From DATFRY01 sp035489015 (GTDB lineage Bacteria; Myxococcota_A; Polyangia; Haliangiales; Haliangiaceae): a stretch of 64,000 nucleotides of DNA. Under the pieces are notes generated by a model. That model was not told the origin of the DNA, did no database searches, and saw nothing but the letters and a program-made list of their open reading frames with translations. How positions within the stretch are numbered: position 1 is the first letter of the stretch; each line of letters begins with the position of its first letter. The stretch is from positions 1 through 64,000 of the forward strand of contig DATHKR010000163.1 of NCBI GenBank assembly GCA_035489015.1. The letters run 5' to 3'. Shown here in pieces: positions 14,254 to 22,594 of the stretch. Made by a program: the position numbers and the translations under genes.

Positions 14254-16173
14254 CTAGAGCTGGATCTGGGCGCCGAGCTCGACCACGCGGTTGGGCGGCA
14301 GGCCGAAGAACTGCGTCGCCGGGCGCGAGTTGCGGGACAGGAAGGCGAACAGCCCCTTGCGCCAGCGGGGCATCCTCGACCGTCCGGTGGTCAAGAGGGT
14401 CTCGCGGCCCAGATAGTAGGAGGTGTCGTCGAGGTCGATGAAGAGCCCGGCGGCCAGGCACCTGGCCAGGAGGCGCGGCACCTGAGGCGACTGCATGAAG
14501 CCGTAGCGGGCCTTGACCCGGAAGAACCCCTGGCCGAGCTCCTCGACCTCGAAGTTCTTCGTGATCGGCACGGTCGGGACCTCGTCGGTGGAGATCGACA
14601 GGAGCACCACCTGCTCGTGCAGCATCTTGGTGTGCTTGACGTGGTGGAGGAGGACCGGCGGGACGCCGTCGGCGTTCGACGTCATGAAGACCGCGGTGCC
14701 GGGGACCCGATGGAGGTCGCTGGTGCTCAGATCGGCGAGGAACATCTCGATCGGCAGGGTGGACGTGGCGAACAGCTCGGCGAGCTCCATCCGGCCGCGC
14801 CGCCAGCTGGTCATGATGATGAAGACGACCGTCCCGGCGACCAGCGGGAACCAGCCGCCGTGTCCGATCTTCGGCACGTTCGCGGTGAGGAAGGCCAGGT
14901 CGACGGTCAGGAAGCCGAACACCAGCCCGCCGGCCGACAGCCGGCTCCAGCCCCAGACTCCCCGGGCGACGCCGAAGAAGAGCACCGAGGTGATCGCCAT
15001 CGTGCCGGTCACGGCGATCCCGTAGGCCGCCGCCAGGTTGCCCGATGACTTGAACCCGACCACCAGCGCGACGCAGGCGATCATGAGGAACCAGTTCACC
15101 TCCGGGATGTAGATCTGCCCCTCGGTCTCGCCCGAGGTGTGGACGATGCGAACCCGGGGGAAGTAGCCCAGCTGGATGGCGCCGCGGGTCAGCGAGAACG
15201 CGCCCGAGATGAGCGCCTGCGACGCGATGATGGCGGCGAGCGTCGCGATGACCAGCATCGGATAGAGCCACGGACCGGGCGCGAGCGCGTAGAACGGGTT
15301 GGCCACGCCGCCGCCGCGCTCGAGGAGGAGCGCACCCTGACCGAAGTAGTTGAGGAGGAGCGCCGGCATGACCACGGCGTACCAGGCCCGCCGGATCGGC
15401 GTCCGCCCGAAGTGACCCATGTCGGCGTAGAGCGCCTCCCCGCCGGTCACCACCAGGACGACCGAGCCGAGGAGCAGGAAGCCGGCCACCCCGTGATCGA
15501 TGAAGAACCGCACCGCGTGGTGCGGGCTGATCGCCTGGACCACCGACGGATGGCGGGTGACCGCGGCCAGGCCGGCGACCGCGATCGCGGCGAACCAGGC
15601 GAGCATCACCCACCCGAACACGGTCCCGATCTTCGCGGTGCCGAAGCGCTGGACGGCGAACAGGCCGATCAGGATGCAGACGGTGATCGGGACGACCGCC
15701 GCGCCGAGCGACGGGGTGACCTCCTTCACCCCCTCGACCGCGCCGAGGATGGATATCGCGGGGGTGATGGCGCCATCGCCGTAGAGCAGCCCGGCGCCGA
15801 AGAGCCCGAGGATGACGCAGACCTTGGTCCAGGTCGGCCCGCGGTGAGCCCTGGACTGGAGCGCGACCAGCGCGAGCACGCCGCCCTCGCCGCGGTTGTC
15901 CGCGCGGAGGATGAAGGAGATGTACTTGAGGACGATGACGAGGACCAGCGACCAGACCACCAGCGACAGGACGCCGAGCACGTTCGCGTGGGTCACCGCC
16001 AGAGCGTGGTGCTCGCCGGCGAAGCACTCCTTCATCGCGTAGAGCGGCGAGGTGCCGATGTCGCCGTACACCACGCCGAGCGCGCCGAGCGACATCGCGG
16101 TGAGGCCGCTCTGGTGGAGGACCTCGGCGGTCGGCGCGGTGGCGGCCGGCGCCAGGGTCGAGGGGCTACTCAT
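14254..16173 (-). CDS. kup: Kup low-affinity potassium transporter
   Basis: 639 residues, normal for the KUP/HAK/KT family. Starts with a short Ala/Pro-rich tail, then the family signature ALGVVYGDIGTSPLYA, about twelve membrane helices (for example VVWSLVLVIVLKYISFIL, FLLLGSVVLVVTGGEALYADMGHFG, VISGAFSLTRGAIQLGYFPR) and the cytoplasmic C-terminal domain. Kup takes up K+ in symport with H+, mostly constitutively and for osmotic adjustment in E. coli. Here it diverges from a KdpD/KdpE-like regulatory pair with 81 bp between starts, which suggests that it is regulated by them. That arrangement normally belongs to the Kdp ATPase, absent from this window. Confidence 0.95.
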   Translation of the reverse strand: MSSPSTLAPAATAPTAEVLHQSGLTAMSLGALGVVYGDIGTSPLYAMKECFAGEHHALAVTHANVLGVLSLVVWSLVLVIVLKYISFILRADNRGEGGVLALVALQSRAHRGPTWTKVCVILGLFGAGLLYGDGAITPAISILGAVEGVKEVTPSLGAAVVPITVCILIGLFAVQRFGTAKIGTVFGWVMLAWFAAIAVAGLAAVTRHPSVVQAISPHHAVRFFIDHGVAGFLLLGSVVLVVTGGEALYADMGHFGRTPIRRAWYAVVMPALLLNYFGQGALLLERGGGVANPFYALAPGPWLYPMLVIATLAAIIASQALISGAFSLTRGAIQLGYFPRVRIVHTSGETEGQIYIPEVNWFLMIACVALVVGFKSSGNLAAAYGIAVTGTMAITSVLFFGVARGVWGWSRLSAGGLVFGFLTVDLAFLTANVPKIGHGGWFPLVAGTVVFIIMTSWRRGRMELAELFATSTLPIEMFLADLSTSDLHRVPGTAVFMTSNADGVPPVLLHHVKHTKMLHEQVVLLSISTDEVPTVPITKNFEVEELGQGFFRVKARYGFMQSPQVPRLLARCLAAGLFIDLDDTSYYLGRETLLTTGRSRMPRWRKGLFAFLSRNSRPATQFFGLPPNRVVELGAQIQL

Positions 16174-16179
16174 ACGGCC

Positions 16180-16216
16180 GAAAGCGTAGAGCCCGCGGCA
16201 TCAAGAAAGCGTAAAG
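16180..16216. promoter_or_regulatory. Direct repeat in the kup/kdpD-like divergent promoter
   Basis: Two copies of CT(C/T)TACGCTTTC on the minus strand (16180-16191 and 16205-16216; 11 of 12 bases identical) start 25 bp apart. OmpR-type regulators such as KdpE bind direct repeats, so this is a candidate operator for the regulator at 17334. The first copy is very close to the kup start codon, consistent with a repressor-like or leader position. Role is inferred. Confidence 0.45.
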
Positions 16217-16254
16217 GTGACCGTCTCGATGTTCCGCCACTGTAGGCTCCGGAG

Positions 16255-17337
16255 GTGGCAGTCACCGAGAATCGCGGAGGCCGGTCGGGCACTTACGCGG
16301 TCGCCGCGGCGGCCGTCGCGGTCGTGACAGGGCTCGGCCTCGCGGTCTACGTCTACCTCGAGATGGTCGACCTCGCCATGCTCTATCTGGTGGCCATCAT
16401 GGTCGCCGCGGTTCGCGGCCGCGGTCCGGCGCTGCTCGCCGCGTCGCTGTCCGTCGCGGCCTACAACTTCTGCTTCACCCCTCCGCGATTCACCCTCGTG
16501 GTCGCCGACGCTCGCCACCTCGTGACGTTCGCCGTCATGTTCGTGACCGGCCTGGCGATCAGCACGCTCACCGAGCGGCTGCGCCGCCGCGAGGCCGAGG
16601 TGCGAGAGGCCACCGTCCGCGCCCGCTCCGAGGAGCTCCGCAGCTCGATCCTCTCGGTCGTGTCGCACGACCTCAGGACGCCTCTCGCGGTGATCCTCGG
16701 CGCCGCGACCTCGCTGCGCGACCCGGCCAGCAACCTCGATGCGGGCGGTCGCGAGGAGCTGCTCGACACGGTGGTCCAGGAGGCCGAGCGGCTGGAGCGC
16801 GTCCTCGCCAATCTCCTGTCGATGACGCGGGTCGAGACCGGCCTGACCCCGGCCCGCGAGTGGGTGCCGGTCGAGGAGCTGGTCGGCAGCGCGCTGACCC
16901 GACTCGAGCGGATCCTGGCCGGCCACACGGTCGAGGTCGACCTCGAGCGCGAGCTGGCGGTGTCGGTCGACCCGGTGCTGTTCGAGCACGCCCTGGTGAA
17001 CCTGATCGAGAACGCCGTCAAGCACGGCGCACCGCCCATCGCGGTCCGCGCGCGCCGGCGCGCCGACGAGGTCGAGATCGTCGTCGAGGACTCCGGCGCC
17101 GGTCTCCCGGCCGGCACCGAGGACGCCGTGTTCAAGATGTTCGCGCGCGCCTCGTCCGCGCCGGGCGTCGGTCTGGGGCTGGCGATCGTCCGCGGGGTGG
17201 TCGAGGCGCACGGCGGCCGCGTGATCGCCGAGCCGAGCGACGCCGGCGGTGCGCGGTTCCGGCTGACCTTGCCGGCCACGCCGCAGCCGGCCGCCGCGCC
17301 CGAGGCGATGGCAGACGACGAGCGGGCCGCGCCATGA
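16255..17337 (+). CDS. Truncated KdpD-like sensor histidine kinase
   Basis: 360 residues, against about 900 for full KdpD. It keeps the C-terminal half: about four membrane helices in a DUF4118 module (residues 13-105, including FCFTPPRFTL), a short coiled coil, the dimerization helix with phospho-acceptor SHDLRTPLAVILG (His138), the N box LVNLIENAVKHG, and ATPase motifs VEDSGAGLP and GVGLGLAIVRG. The N-terminal KdpD Walker domain and the UspA domain that sense K+ or bind IIA-Ntr/c-di-AMP are missing. Start GTG at 16255 has a GGAGG directly against it, so the exact start may be slightly off. The stop overlaps the regulator gene (ATGA). Confidence 0.85.
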   Translation: MAVTENRGGRSGTYAVAAAAVAVVTGLGLAVYVYLEMVDLAMLYLVAIMVAAVRGRGPALLAASLSVAAYNFCFTPPRFTLVVADARHLVTFAVMFVTGLAISTLTERLRRREAEVREATVRARSEELRSSILSVVSHDLRTPLAVILGAATSLRDPASNLDAGGREELLDTVVQEAERLERVLANLLSMTRVETGLTPAREWVPVEELVGSALTRLERILAGHTVEVDLERELAVSVDPVLFEHALVNLIENAVKHGAPPIAVRARRRADEVEIVVEDSGAGLPAGTEDAVFKMFARASSAPGVGLGLAIVRGVVEAHGGRVIAEPSDAGGARFRLTLPATPQPAAAPEAMADDERAAP

Positions 17338-18044
17338 CCGGCGAGCAGATCATCCTGGTCGTCGAGGACGAGCCGCAGATGCGCCGGGTCCTCCGCACCA
17401 CCCTCGACGGTCAGGGGTTCCGGGTGATCGAGGCGGGCTCGCTGGCCGACGGCATGCGCGCCGCCCGCGACACACCCGCGCTGGTCCTGCTCGACCTCGG
17501 CCTCCCCGACGGCGACGGGCTCGAGCTGGTCCGCTGGCTGCGCGGATGGTGCCGGGTCCCGGTGATCGTGATCTCCGCGCGAGGGCGCGAGGCCGACAAG
17601 GTCCGCGTGCTCGACGCCGGCGCCGACGACTACCTGACCAAGCCGTTCGGGGTGGCCGAGCTCATCGCGCGGATCCGGGTCGCGCTGCGCCACTCGGCCG
17701 CCCTCGGCGGGCCCGAGGAGCCGGTCGTCGAGGCCGGGCCGATCCGGGTCGACTTCCCGCGCCACGAGGTCACCGTCGACGGCGTGGCGGTGCACCTGAC
17801 GCCGATCGAGTTCCGGCTGCTCGCCCTCCTCGCCCGTCACGCCGGGCAAGTGCTGACCCATCGCATGCTGCTGCGCGAGGTCTGGGGGCCGAGCGCCATC
17901 GAGCACACCCACTACCTTCGAGTTCACATGGCGACGCTTCGCCGGAAGCTGGAGGTCGACCCGGCCCGTCCGCACTGGCTGCTGACCGAGCCCGGGGTCG
18001 GCTACCGGCTGCGCGACCCCGGACGCGCGGCGAAGCCGACGTAG
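17334..18044 (+). CDS. kdpE: KdpE-like OmpR-family response regulator
   Basis: 236 residues. The receiver domain (residues 5-120) has the acidic pair EDE, phospho-acceptor D54 in LLDLGLPDGDG, the conserved ISAR and the Lys of YLTKPF. The winged-helix trans_reg_C domain (130-228) contains HLTPIEFRLLALLARHAGQVLTHRMLLREVWG and HYLRVHMATLRRKLE, the recognition region typical of KdpE. Starts within the kinase stop codon, so it is translationally coupled. Likely targets are kup (divergent) and itself, through the repeats at 16180-16216; a kdpFABC operon elsewhere cannot be excluded. Confidence 0.85.
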   Translation: MTGEQIILVVEDEPQMRRVLRTTLDGQGFRVIEAGSLADGMRAARDTPALVLLDLGLPDGDGLELVRWLRGWCRVPVIVISARGREADKVRVLDAGADDYLTKPFGVAELIARIRVALRHSAALGGPEEPVVEAGPIRVDFPRHEVTVDGVAVHLTPIEFRLLALLARHAGQVLTHRMLLREVWGPSAIEHTHYLRVHMATLRRKLEVDPARPHWLLTEPGVGYRLRDPGRAAKPT

Positions 18045-18072
18045 GGCCGCGGCCACCGGGCCAGGCGCCGGC

Positions 18073-18504
18073 TCAGGTGCGGCGCTCGATGTAGTCGACG
18101 CGGGGGATCCAGTTCCGCTTCCTGCGCGCCAGCCGGGACTCCACCTCCTCCCCCTCGAGATTCGCGGAGGCGCGGCGAAGCAGCGACGGATCCACCCCCA
18201 CGAGCGCATTGACGCTGACGACCGCGTAGAGATCGTCGTCGATCCGGCTGGTGACCACCGGCACGACGCCGCACCGGGTGCAGACATGAAACTGAGCGGT
18301 CCGGGTGCCGAACTCATATCTGGACACGAGAGAGGGATCCCCGACCACGACCGCCAGAGCGCCGCCGGGGTTGGAGGTCCACACGCCACCGTGCTTGAGG
18401 CAGAACGAGCAGGTACAGGCGCGCGCCGGGATCTCGACCGGATCGGGCTCCCAGGTCAGCGAGAAGGCGACGTTCCCGCAGTGGCACTTTCCGTGGATCA
18501 GCAC
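18073..18504 (-). CDS. GFA/CENP-V family zinc protein
   Basis: 143 residues from GTG 18504. The family signature is present: HGKCHCGNVAFSL, then CTCSFCLKHGGVW, and FHVCTRCGVVPVV, giving the paired CxC and CxxC zinc sites of the GFA (glutathione-dependent formaldehyde-activating, Mss4-like) fold. The biochemical role of most members is unknown; the enzyme name is inherited from one member and has been questioned. Stand-alone gene, convergent with kdpE. A second GFA protein occurs at 42925. Confidence 0.8.
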   Translation of the reverse strand: MLIHGKCHCGNVAFSLTWEPDPVEIPARACTCSFCLKHGGVWTSNPGGALAVVVGDPSLVSRYEFGTRTAQFHVCTRCGVVPVVTSRIDDDLYAVVSVNALVGVDPSLLRRASANLEGEEVESRLARRKRNWIPRVDYIERRT

Positions 18505-18678
18505 GACTGCAAGTCTGCGCCGGAGAGCTCGAGAGCACCAGTGTCCGCCCGCCGGCGGTTGCCCGGGTACGGACACACCTGGAGACTCGGCCCTCGGTAC
18601 GCGTGTCCCCCGCCGCGGGCACGTCTCGAGAAGTGCTCGGCCAGGCCCGCGGCCCGTCGCTTGCACTGGCCATGTCTC

Positions 18679-19509
18679 ATGACGACGGCGATCGCGGCGC
18701 TCGGGACGGATCGGCGGGGGAGCAGCTTCGTCCAGGCGATCGTCCTGACCGCTGCGCTGGCGCTCGGGTCGGTCGCGGGCGTCCGCGCTCTGACCGGCCG
18801 GGTCGGCGGCAAGATGGACTGCACCGGCGACGCCATCGCGAGCCTCACGCCTGGCGCGGGCCCCTGTTCCGAGGGTGGCTCCGGTCCGGGCGCGCTTCCG
18901 GCCGCCGTCGCGATCCAGCCGGTCGCGTTCGAGACCGCGCCGCGGACTCCTCAGCCGTCTCCGGCGCCGTTGCCCGCGCCGGCCATCTCGTCGACCCCGA
19001 TCCCGACCGCGTCCCCCACGCCGAGCCCGCAGCCCGGCCCGTCGGCGGAGCCTCCGCCGCCTCCTCCTCCGTCCCGGTTCACGCCCGAGGACGAGGGCAA
19101 GGTGAAGGAGCTCATCGCGGACGCGCTGGCCCGCCACGACGGCGACCTCGCGCTGGCCTTCGTGGACCTGCGGGATCAGCGGCAGAAGCCGGAGAACTTC
19201 TTCGACAGCAACCTCGCGATCGCCTCCGACTATCTCCGCGCCCGGCTCGAGGTCCGCCGCAACGGCCCCCGCGTCGCCCGCGAGGAGGTCGAGGCCTACA
19301 TCCTGCTCAAGAAGACCGTCGGGGTCCCCAAGGAGGGGCCCGGCCCCGTCTCGCCCTTCTCCGAGCTCCAGGCCAAGTTCATGCGGCAGGGCGTCGAGGA
19401 CGAGGCCAGCCAGCTGTCGTTCCTGGGCAAGGTGTTCTTCTCCACGCCCGCGGGAGACCTGTTCGGCACGTCGCGCTTTCTCATCGACAGTGTGCGCGGG
19501 GACGAGTGA
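18679..19509 (+). CDS. Second TadE-like pseudopilin-headed modular protein
   Basis: 276 residues. Residues 11-63 align gap-free with residues 27-79 of the probable toxin at 3282: DRRGS..VQ, a hydrophobic helix ending SVAGV, then DC.GD.I and PC. As there, Gln replaces the conserved Glu+5 of pilin-like signals. A Pro-rich linker (86-132, PPPPPPPS at its end) leads to an unrelated helical C-terminal domain (134-276) with FDSNLAIASDYLRARLEVRR and SPFSELQAKFMRQGVEDEAS. I do not recognise this domain. No small soluble gene follows; instead a CPBP membrane protein begins 101 bp downstream, and CPBP proteins include bacteriocin self-immunity factors. Start ATG 18679 is chosen because it aligns with the homologue. 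Confidence 0.75.
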   Translation: MTTAIAALGTDRRGSSFVQAIVLTAALALGSVAGVRALTGRVGGKMDCTGDAIASLTPGAGPCSEGGSGPGALPAAVAIQPVAFETAPRTPQPSPAPLPAPAISSTPIPTASPTPSPQPGPSAEPPPPPPPSRFTPEDEGKVKELIADALARHDGDLALAFVDLRDQRQKPENFFDSNLAIASDYLRARLEVRRNGPRVAREEVEAYILLKKTVGVPKEGPGPVSPFSELQAKFMRQGVEDEASQLSFLGKVFFSTPAGDLFGTSRFLIDSVRGDE

Positions 19510-19561
19510 TGCGGCGCGCCGTTCGTCGGGCACGGTAACCTTCCGCTGCCGGCGCAGGTAT

Positions 19562-19591
19562 CAGGTCGACCGGGTCGACCGGATCGACCTG
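19562..19591 (+). repeat. Inverted repeat before the CPBP gene
   Basis: Arms CAGGTCGA (19562-19569) and TCGACCTG (19584-19591) with an internal CGGGTCGACCGG that is itself nearly palindromic. Lies between the pseudopilin-like gene and the CPBP gene. Either a terminator-like hairpin or an operator for the downstream gene. Confidence 0.4.
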
Positions 19592-19610
19592 CCACGGGCC
19601 GGAGGGAACT

Positions 19611-20630
19611 GTGAGCGCATCATTTACTCGGGCGAAGCAGACGGCGCTCTTCGTCGTCATCGCGCTGGGCGGCTCCTACGCGATCGGCGCGCTCTGGGTC
19701 GCGCACCCGGACAAGGGCTGGCTGTCGCAGTACCTCATGTGGACCCCCGGGATCGCCGCCCTGGTGCTCCAGCTGGTCCGCCGCGAGCCGCCGCGCGCGC
19801 TCGGGTTCCGCTTCACCGGCGCGGCGCCGTGGGTGGCCGCCCTCCTGTTCCCGCTCGCCGTCATCGCGGCGTGTGTCGCGCTCGGCTACGCGATCCGCGC
19901 GATCACCGGCAGCGACGTCATCCACTTCCAGCCGGACACCGTGCGGCACGAGTTCCTCGGCATCGAGGCTCAGGGCATGGCGCTGGTGCCGCTCATGGCC
20001 GCGGTCATCGTTCTGGTCCTGGTGCCCTGGCTGGTGGTCGCGCTGGCGTATCGCTTCGAGCTGCCCGAGAAGCTGGGCCGCGGCCGCCACGTCGCTCGCG
20101 CCGCGCTGTGGGCGGGGGTGTTCTGGTTCTATCCGGGCGCGTGGTGGGCTCCACCGGGGTCGATCGGCGAGGAGCTCGGCTGGCGCGGATGGATGGTGCG
20201 CGTGTGGCGCGATCGTCCGCTGACCGCGCTGGCCTTGACCGCGACGGTCTGGCCCGCGTTTCACCTGCCGGTCATCGCGCTGGTGCCGCAGCTGCACTCG
20301 TTCGTGCCGGCGCTGTCGTTCCTCCTCTCGATCGCGGCGGCGGCGGGGGTATTCCAGGCGCTCTATCTGTGGAGCGGATCGATCTGGCCGCCGGTGATCG
20401 CGCACTTCACCTGGAACGCGTGGAACCCGTTCTTCCTGGGCAACCAGTACGGCGGCGGCGCGTCGATCTTCGGCGGCGAGATCTGGCTCATCAACGGCGA
20501 GGGCGTGCTCGGCATGGTCGTGAACGGCGCGATCACCGTCGCGCTCGTGGTCAGGTGGCGGCGGCGCCAGCGCGCGGCGACCGCATCACCGCCGCAGGGC
20601 GTGGTGAGCGATACTCCCGTGCTCGCGTGA
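19611..20630 (+). CDS. CPBP-family intramembrane glutamic protease
   Basis: 339 residues with about eight membrane helices. The CPBP/Abi active-site motifs are complete: GEELGWRGW (EExxxR) near residue 187, FHLP near 222 and HFTWN (HxxxN) near 265. Family members include eukaryotic CAAX prenyl endopeptidases (Rce1) and bacterial proteins giving self-immunity to bacteriocins. GTG start at 19611 is preceded by GGAGGGA at 6-nt spacing. Position after the pseudopilin-headed protein makes an immunity or processing role for that protein possible, but this is conjecture. A second CPBP gene is at 37393. Confidence 0.85.
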   Translation: MSASFTRAKQTALFVVIALGGSYAIGALWVAHPDKGWLSQYLMWTPGIAALVLQLVRREPPRALGFRFTGAAPWVAALLFPLAVIAACVALGYAIRAITGSDVIHFQPDTVRHEFLGIEAQGMALVPLMAAVIVLVLVPWLVVALAYRFELPEKLGRGRHVARAALWAGVFWFYPGAWWAPPGSIGEELGWRGWMVRVWRDRPLTALALTATVWPAFHLPVIALVPQLHSFVPALSFLLSIAAAAGVFQALYLWSGSIWPPVIAHFTWNAWNPFFLGNQYGGGASIFGGEIWLINGEGVLGMVVNGAITVALVVRWRRRQRAATASPPQGVVSDTPVLA

Positions 20631-20734
20631 GTGTGCCAGTCAGCTGATTGCCTACATGCGCGCGCGAGTGGGCGCGCGATCGACCGCTGGAATCGCGGCG
20701 CCGGTGGGCCTATGGTTGGCTCTGCGAGCTGCCG

Positions 20735-22594
20735 ATGGTCACCCTGTCGCGGCGCTTCTCAGCGGCCTTCATCCTGATCGTCGCGCTGCCGAGCCTCATC
20801 GTCTCGGTCTTCCTGGCGCGGCTCTACCTCACCGCCCTCTACGCCACCGTGGAGCAGCAGAGTCAGGCCACCGCCGAGCAGGTGGCGCAGAACCTCCGCG
20901 CCGAGACCGAGAACGCCGCGGTCCTGGCCGCCGCGCTCTTCCACGACGGAGAGCTGCGCCGGCTGACCGACGGCTACGTGCAGGCGCGCGGCGCCACCGA
21001 GCGCTTCGTGTGGGCGCGCCGGCTGGACGAGAAGCTGGTCAGCTTCTTCATCTACTCGAACCGGATCGGCGAGGTGGTGCTCTACCTGCGCCCGGGCGGC
21101 GCGTACAGCTACTCGAACGATGCCCGCCTGCGCGGCGCCGAGGTGGTCGACCGCCAGCTGTGCGCCGACCCGGCGGTCGAGCGCGGCAAGGTCTTCCTGC
21201 TCGACACCCTCGACGTGGCGGAGAGCGCCGGCGAGAAGCACATGATCTCGATCGCGGTCTGCCCGCTGCCCGGCGATCCGGTCGCGGTGGACGCGGTCCT
21301 GCTCCGGTTCCGCGTGCCCTACTTCGACTCGCTGGCCGCCGGCCCCGGCGGCGAGGCCGGCCCCGACGTGGTCATGCTCGGCCGCTCGGGCCGGCCGATC
21401 CTCTCGAGCCTGCCGGCCGAGGCGATCGGCCAGGAGCTGGCCGCGCGAGCCGGATCCGGCGGCGCGCCCGCCGGCGGCGACCGCTCGTCGTTTCGCGACA
21501 TGCAGGCGGGCGGCCGGTCCTGGCTGGCCACGGTGCGCCCGATGGAGTCGACCGGCTGGACCCTCCTGCTCCTCACCGACGAGGCGGCCCTGTCGCGCCA
21601 GGTCACTCGCTACGAGTGGTACCTCTACCCCGCGCTCGCGCTCATGGCCGCGCTCTTCATCGCCTACGCCGAGCTGTTCTTCGCCCGGGTGGCGGCGCCG
21701 ATCCGCGCCATCATCGGCCACATGGAGCGGCTGGGCAAAGGCGACTACCGGGTGCGCGCCGCCTCGCCGGCCATCCGCGAGCTGGCCGACCTGTCGCGCG
21801 GCTTCAACCGCATGGTCGAGGAGACCGAGCGCCTCCAGGCCGAGCGCCAGCAGCTGGAGCACGACCGGCTGGCCGCCGAGCTGGAGGCGCTCCGCTACCA
21901 GATCAACCCCCACTTCATCACCAACACGCTGAGCTCGATCCGGCTCATGGCCAGCGCGGCCCGCGCCGACGCCATCGCCGGCATGACCCGCGATCTCATG
22001 CGCCTCCTGTCCGACAGCTACGCCGGCGCCGGCACGCTGACCGACCTGTCCCGCGAGCTGGCCAGCATCTCGGCCTACGTCGGCATCATGAAGATCCGCT
22101 TCGGCGAGCGCTTCGACCTCGAGATCGACGCCCAGCCCGGCACCGGGTCGCTGCTGGTCCTGCGCATGATCCTCCAGCCGATCGTCGAGAACTCGATCCT
22201 GCACGGCTTCGGCGGCGGCGCCGCCGGCCGGATGGCGCGCAGGACGCGCGGGACCATCCGGGTCAGCGCGAGGCTGGAGGAGCGCTCGCTGCCGCCGCCG
22301 GTCAGCCCCGAGCCGTGGTCCGCGCCGCTGCCCGGTCAGGTGCTGGTCCTCGAGGTCCGCGACGACGGCGCCGGGATGAGCGCGGCGCCGGGCCCGGCCA
22401 CGCGCGGCCAGCCCACCGGCCCCGAGAGCCTCCACCGCATCGGCGTCGCCAACGTGGAGCGGCGGATCGCCCTCAACTTCGGCCCGCCCTACCGCCTCGA
22501 GCTCGAGAGCGAGCCGGGCTCGTTCACCCGGGTCAGGTACATCCTGCCGGCGCTGGCGCGCATCGACCCGCCGGCGGAGCCGGGCGATGTATAG
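20735..22594 (+). CDS. YesM-type sensor histidine kinase
   Basis: 619 residues. First membrane helix at residues ~8-30 (FSAAFILIVALPSLIVSVFL), a ~260-residue extracytoplasmic sensor, second helix ~297-320, then HAMP (IRAIIGHMERLGKGDYRVRA) and the His_kinase domain. The phospho-acceptor lies in LRYQINPHFITNTLSSIR (His393), the hallmark of the LytS/YesM family, followed by an HATPase domain with ILQPIVENSILHGFGGG and DDGAGM. In Bacillus-like genomes YesMN systems sense oligosaccharides and switch on neighbouring ABC importers and glycosidases; the same layout is seen here. The start at 20735 is chosen just before the first helix. Overlaps the next gene by 8 bp. Confidence 0.9.
   Translation: MVTLSRRFSAAFILIVALPSLIVSVFLARLYLTALYATVEQQSQATAEQVAQNLRAETENAAVLAAALFHDGELRRLTDGYVQARGATERFVWARRLDEKLVSFFIYSNRIGEVVLYLRPGGAYSYSNDARLRGAEVVDRQLCADPAVERGKVFLLDTLDVAESAGEKHMISIAVCPLPGDPVAVDAVLLRFRVPYFDSLAAGPGGEAGPDVVMLGRSGRPILSSLPAEAIGQELAARAGSGGAPAGGDRSSFRDMQAGGRSWLATVRPMESTGWTLLLLTDEAALSRQVTRYEWYLYPALALMAALFIAYAELFFARVAAPIRAIIGHMERLGKGDYRVRAASPAIRELADLSRGFNRMVEETERLQAERQQLEHDRLAAELEALRYQINPHFITNTLSSIRLMASAARADAIAGMTRDLMRLLSDSYAGAGTLTDLSRELASISAYVGIMKIRFGERFDLEIDAQPGTGSLLVLRMILQPIVENSILHGFGGGAAGRMARRTRGTIRVSARLEERSLPPPVSPEPWSAPLPGQVLVLEVRDDGAGMSAAPGPATRGQPTGPESLHRIGVANVERRIALNFGPPYRLELESEPGSFTRVRYILPALARIDPPAEPGDV

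Noticed and set aside
15139..16245. Long open frame antisense to kup encoding an Arg/Asp/Glu/His-rich product
   Set aside because: It is a shadow of a clear transporter gene caused by high GC at third codon positions; composition is not protein-like.
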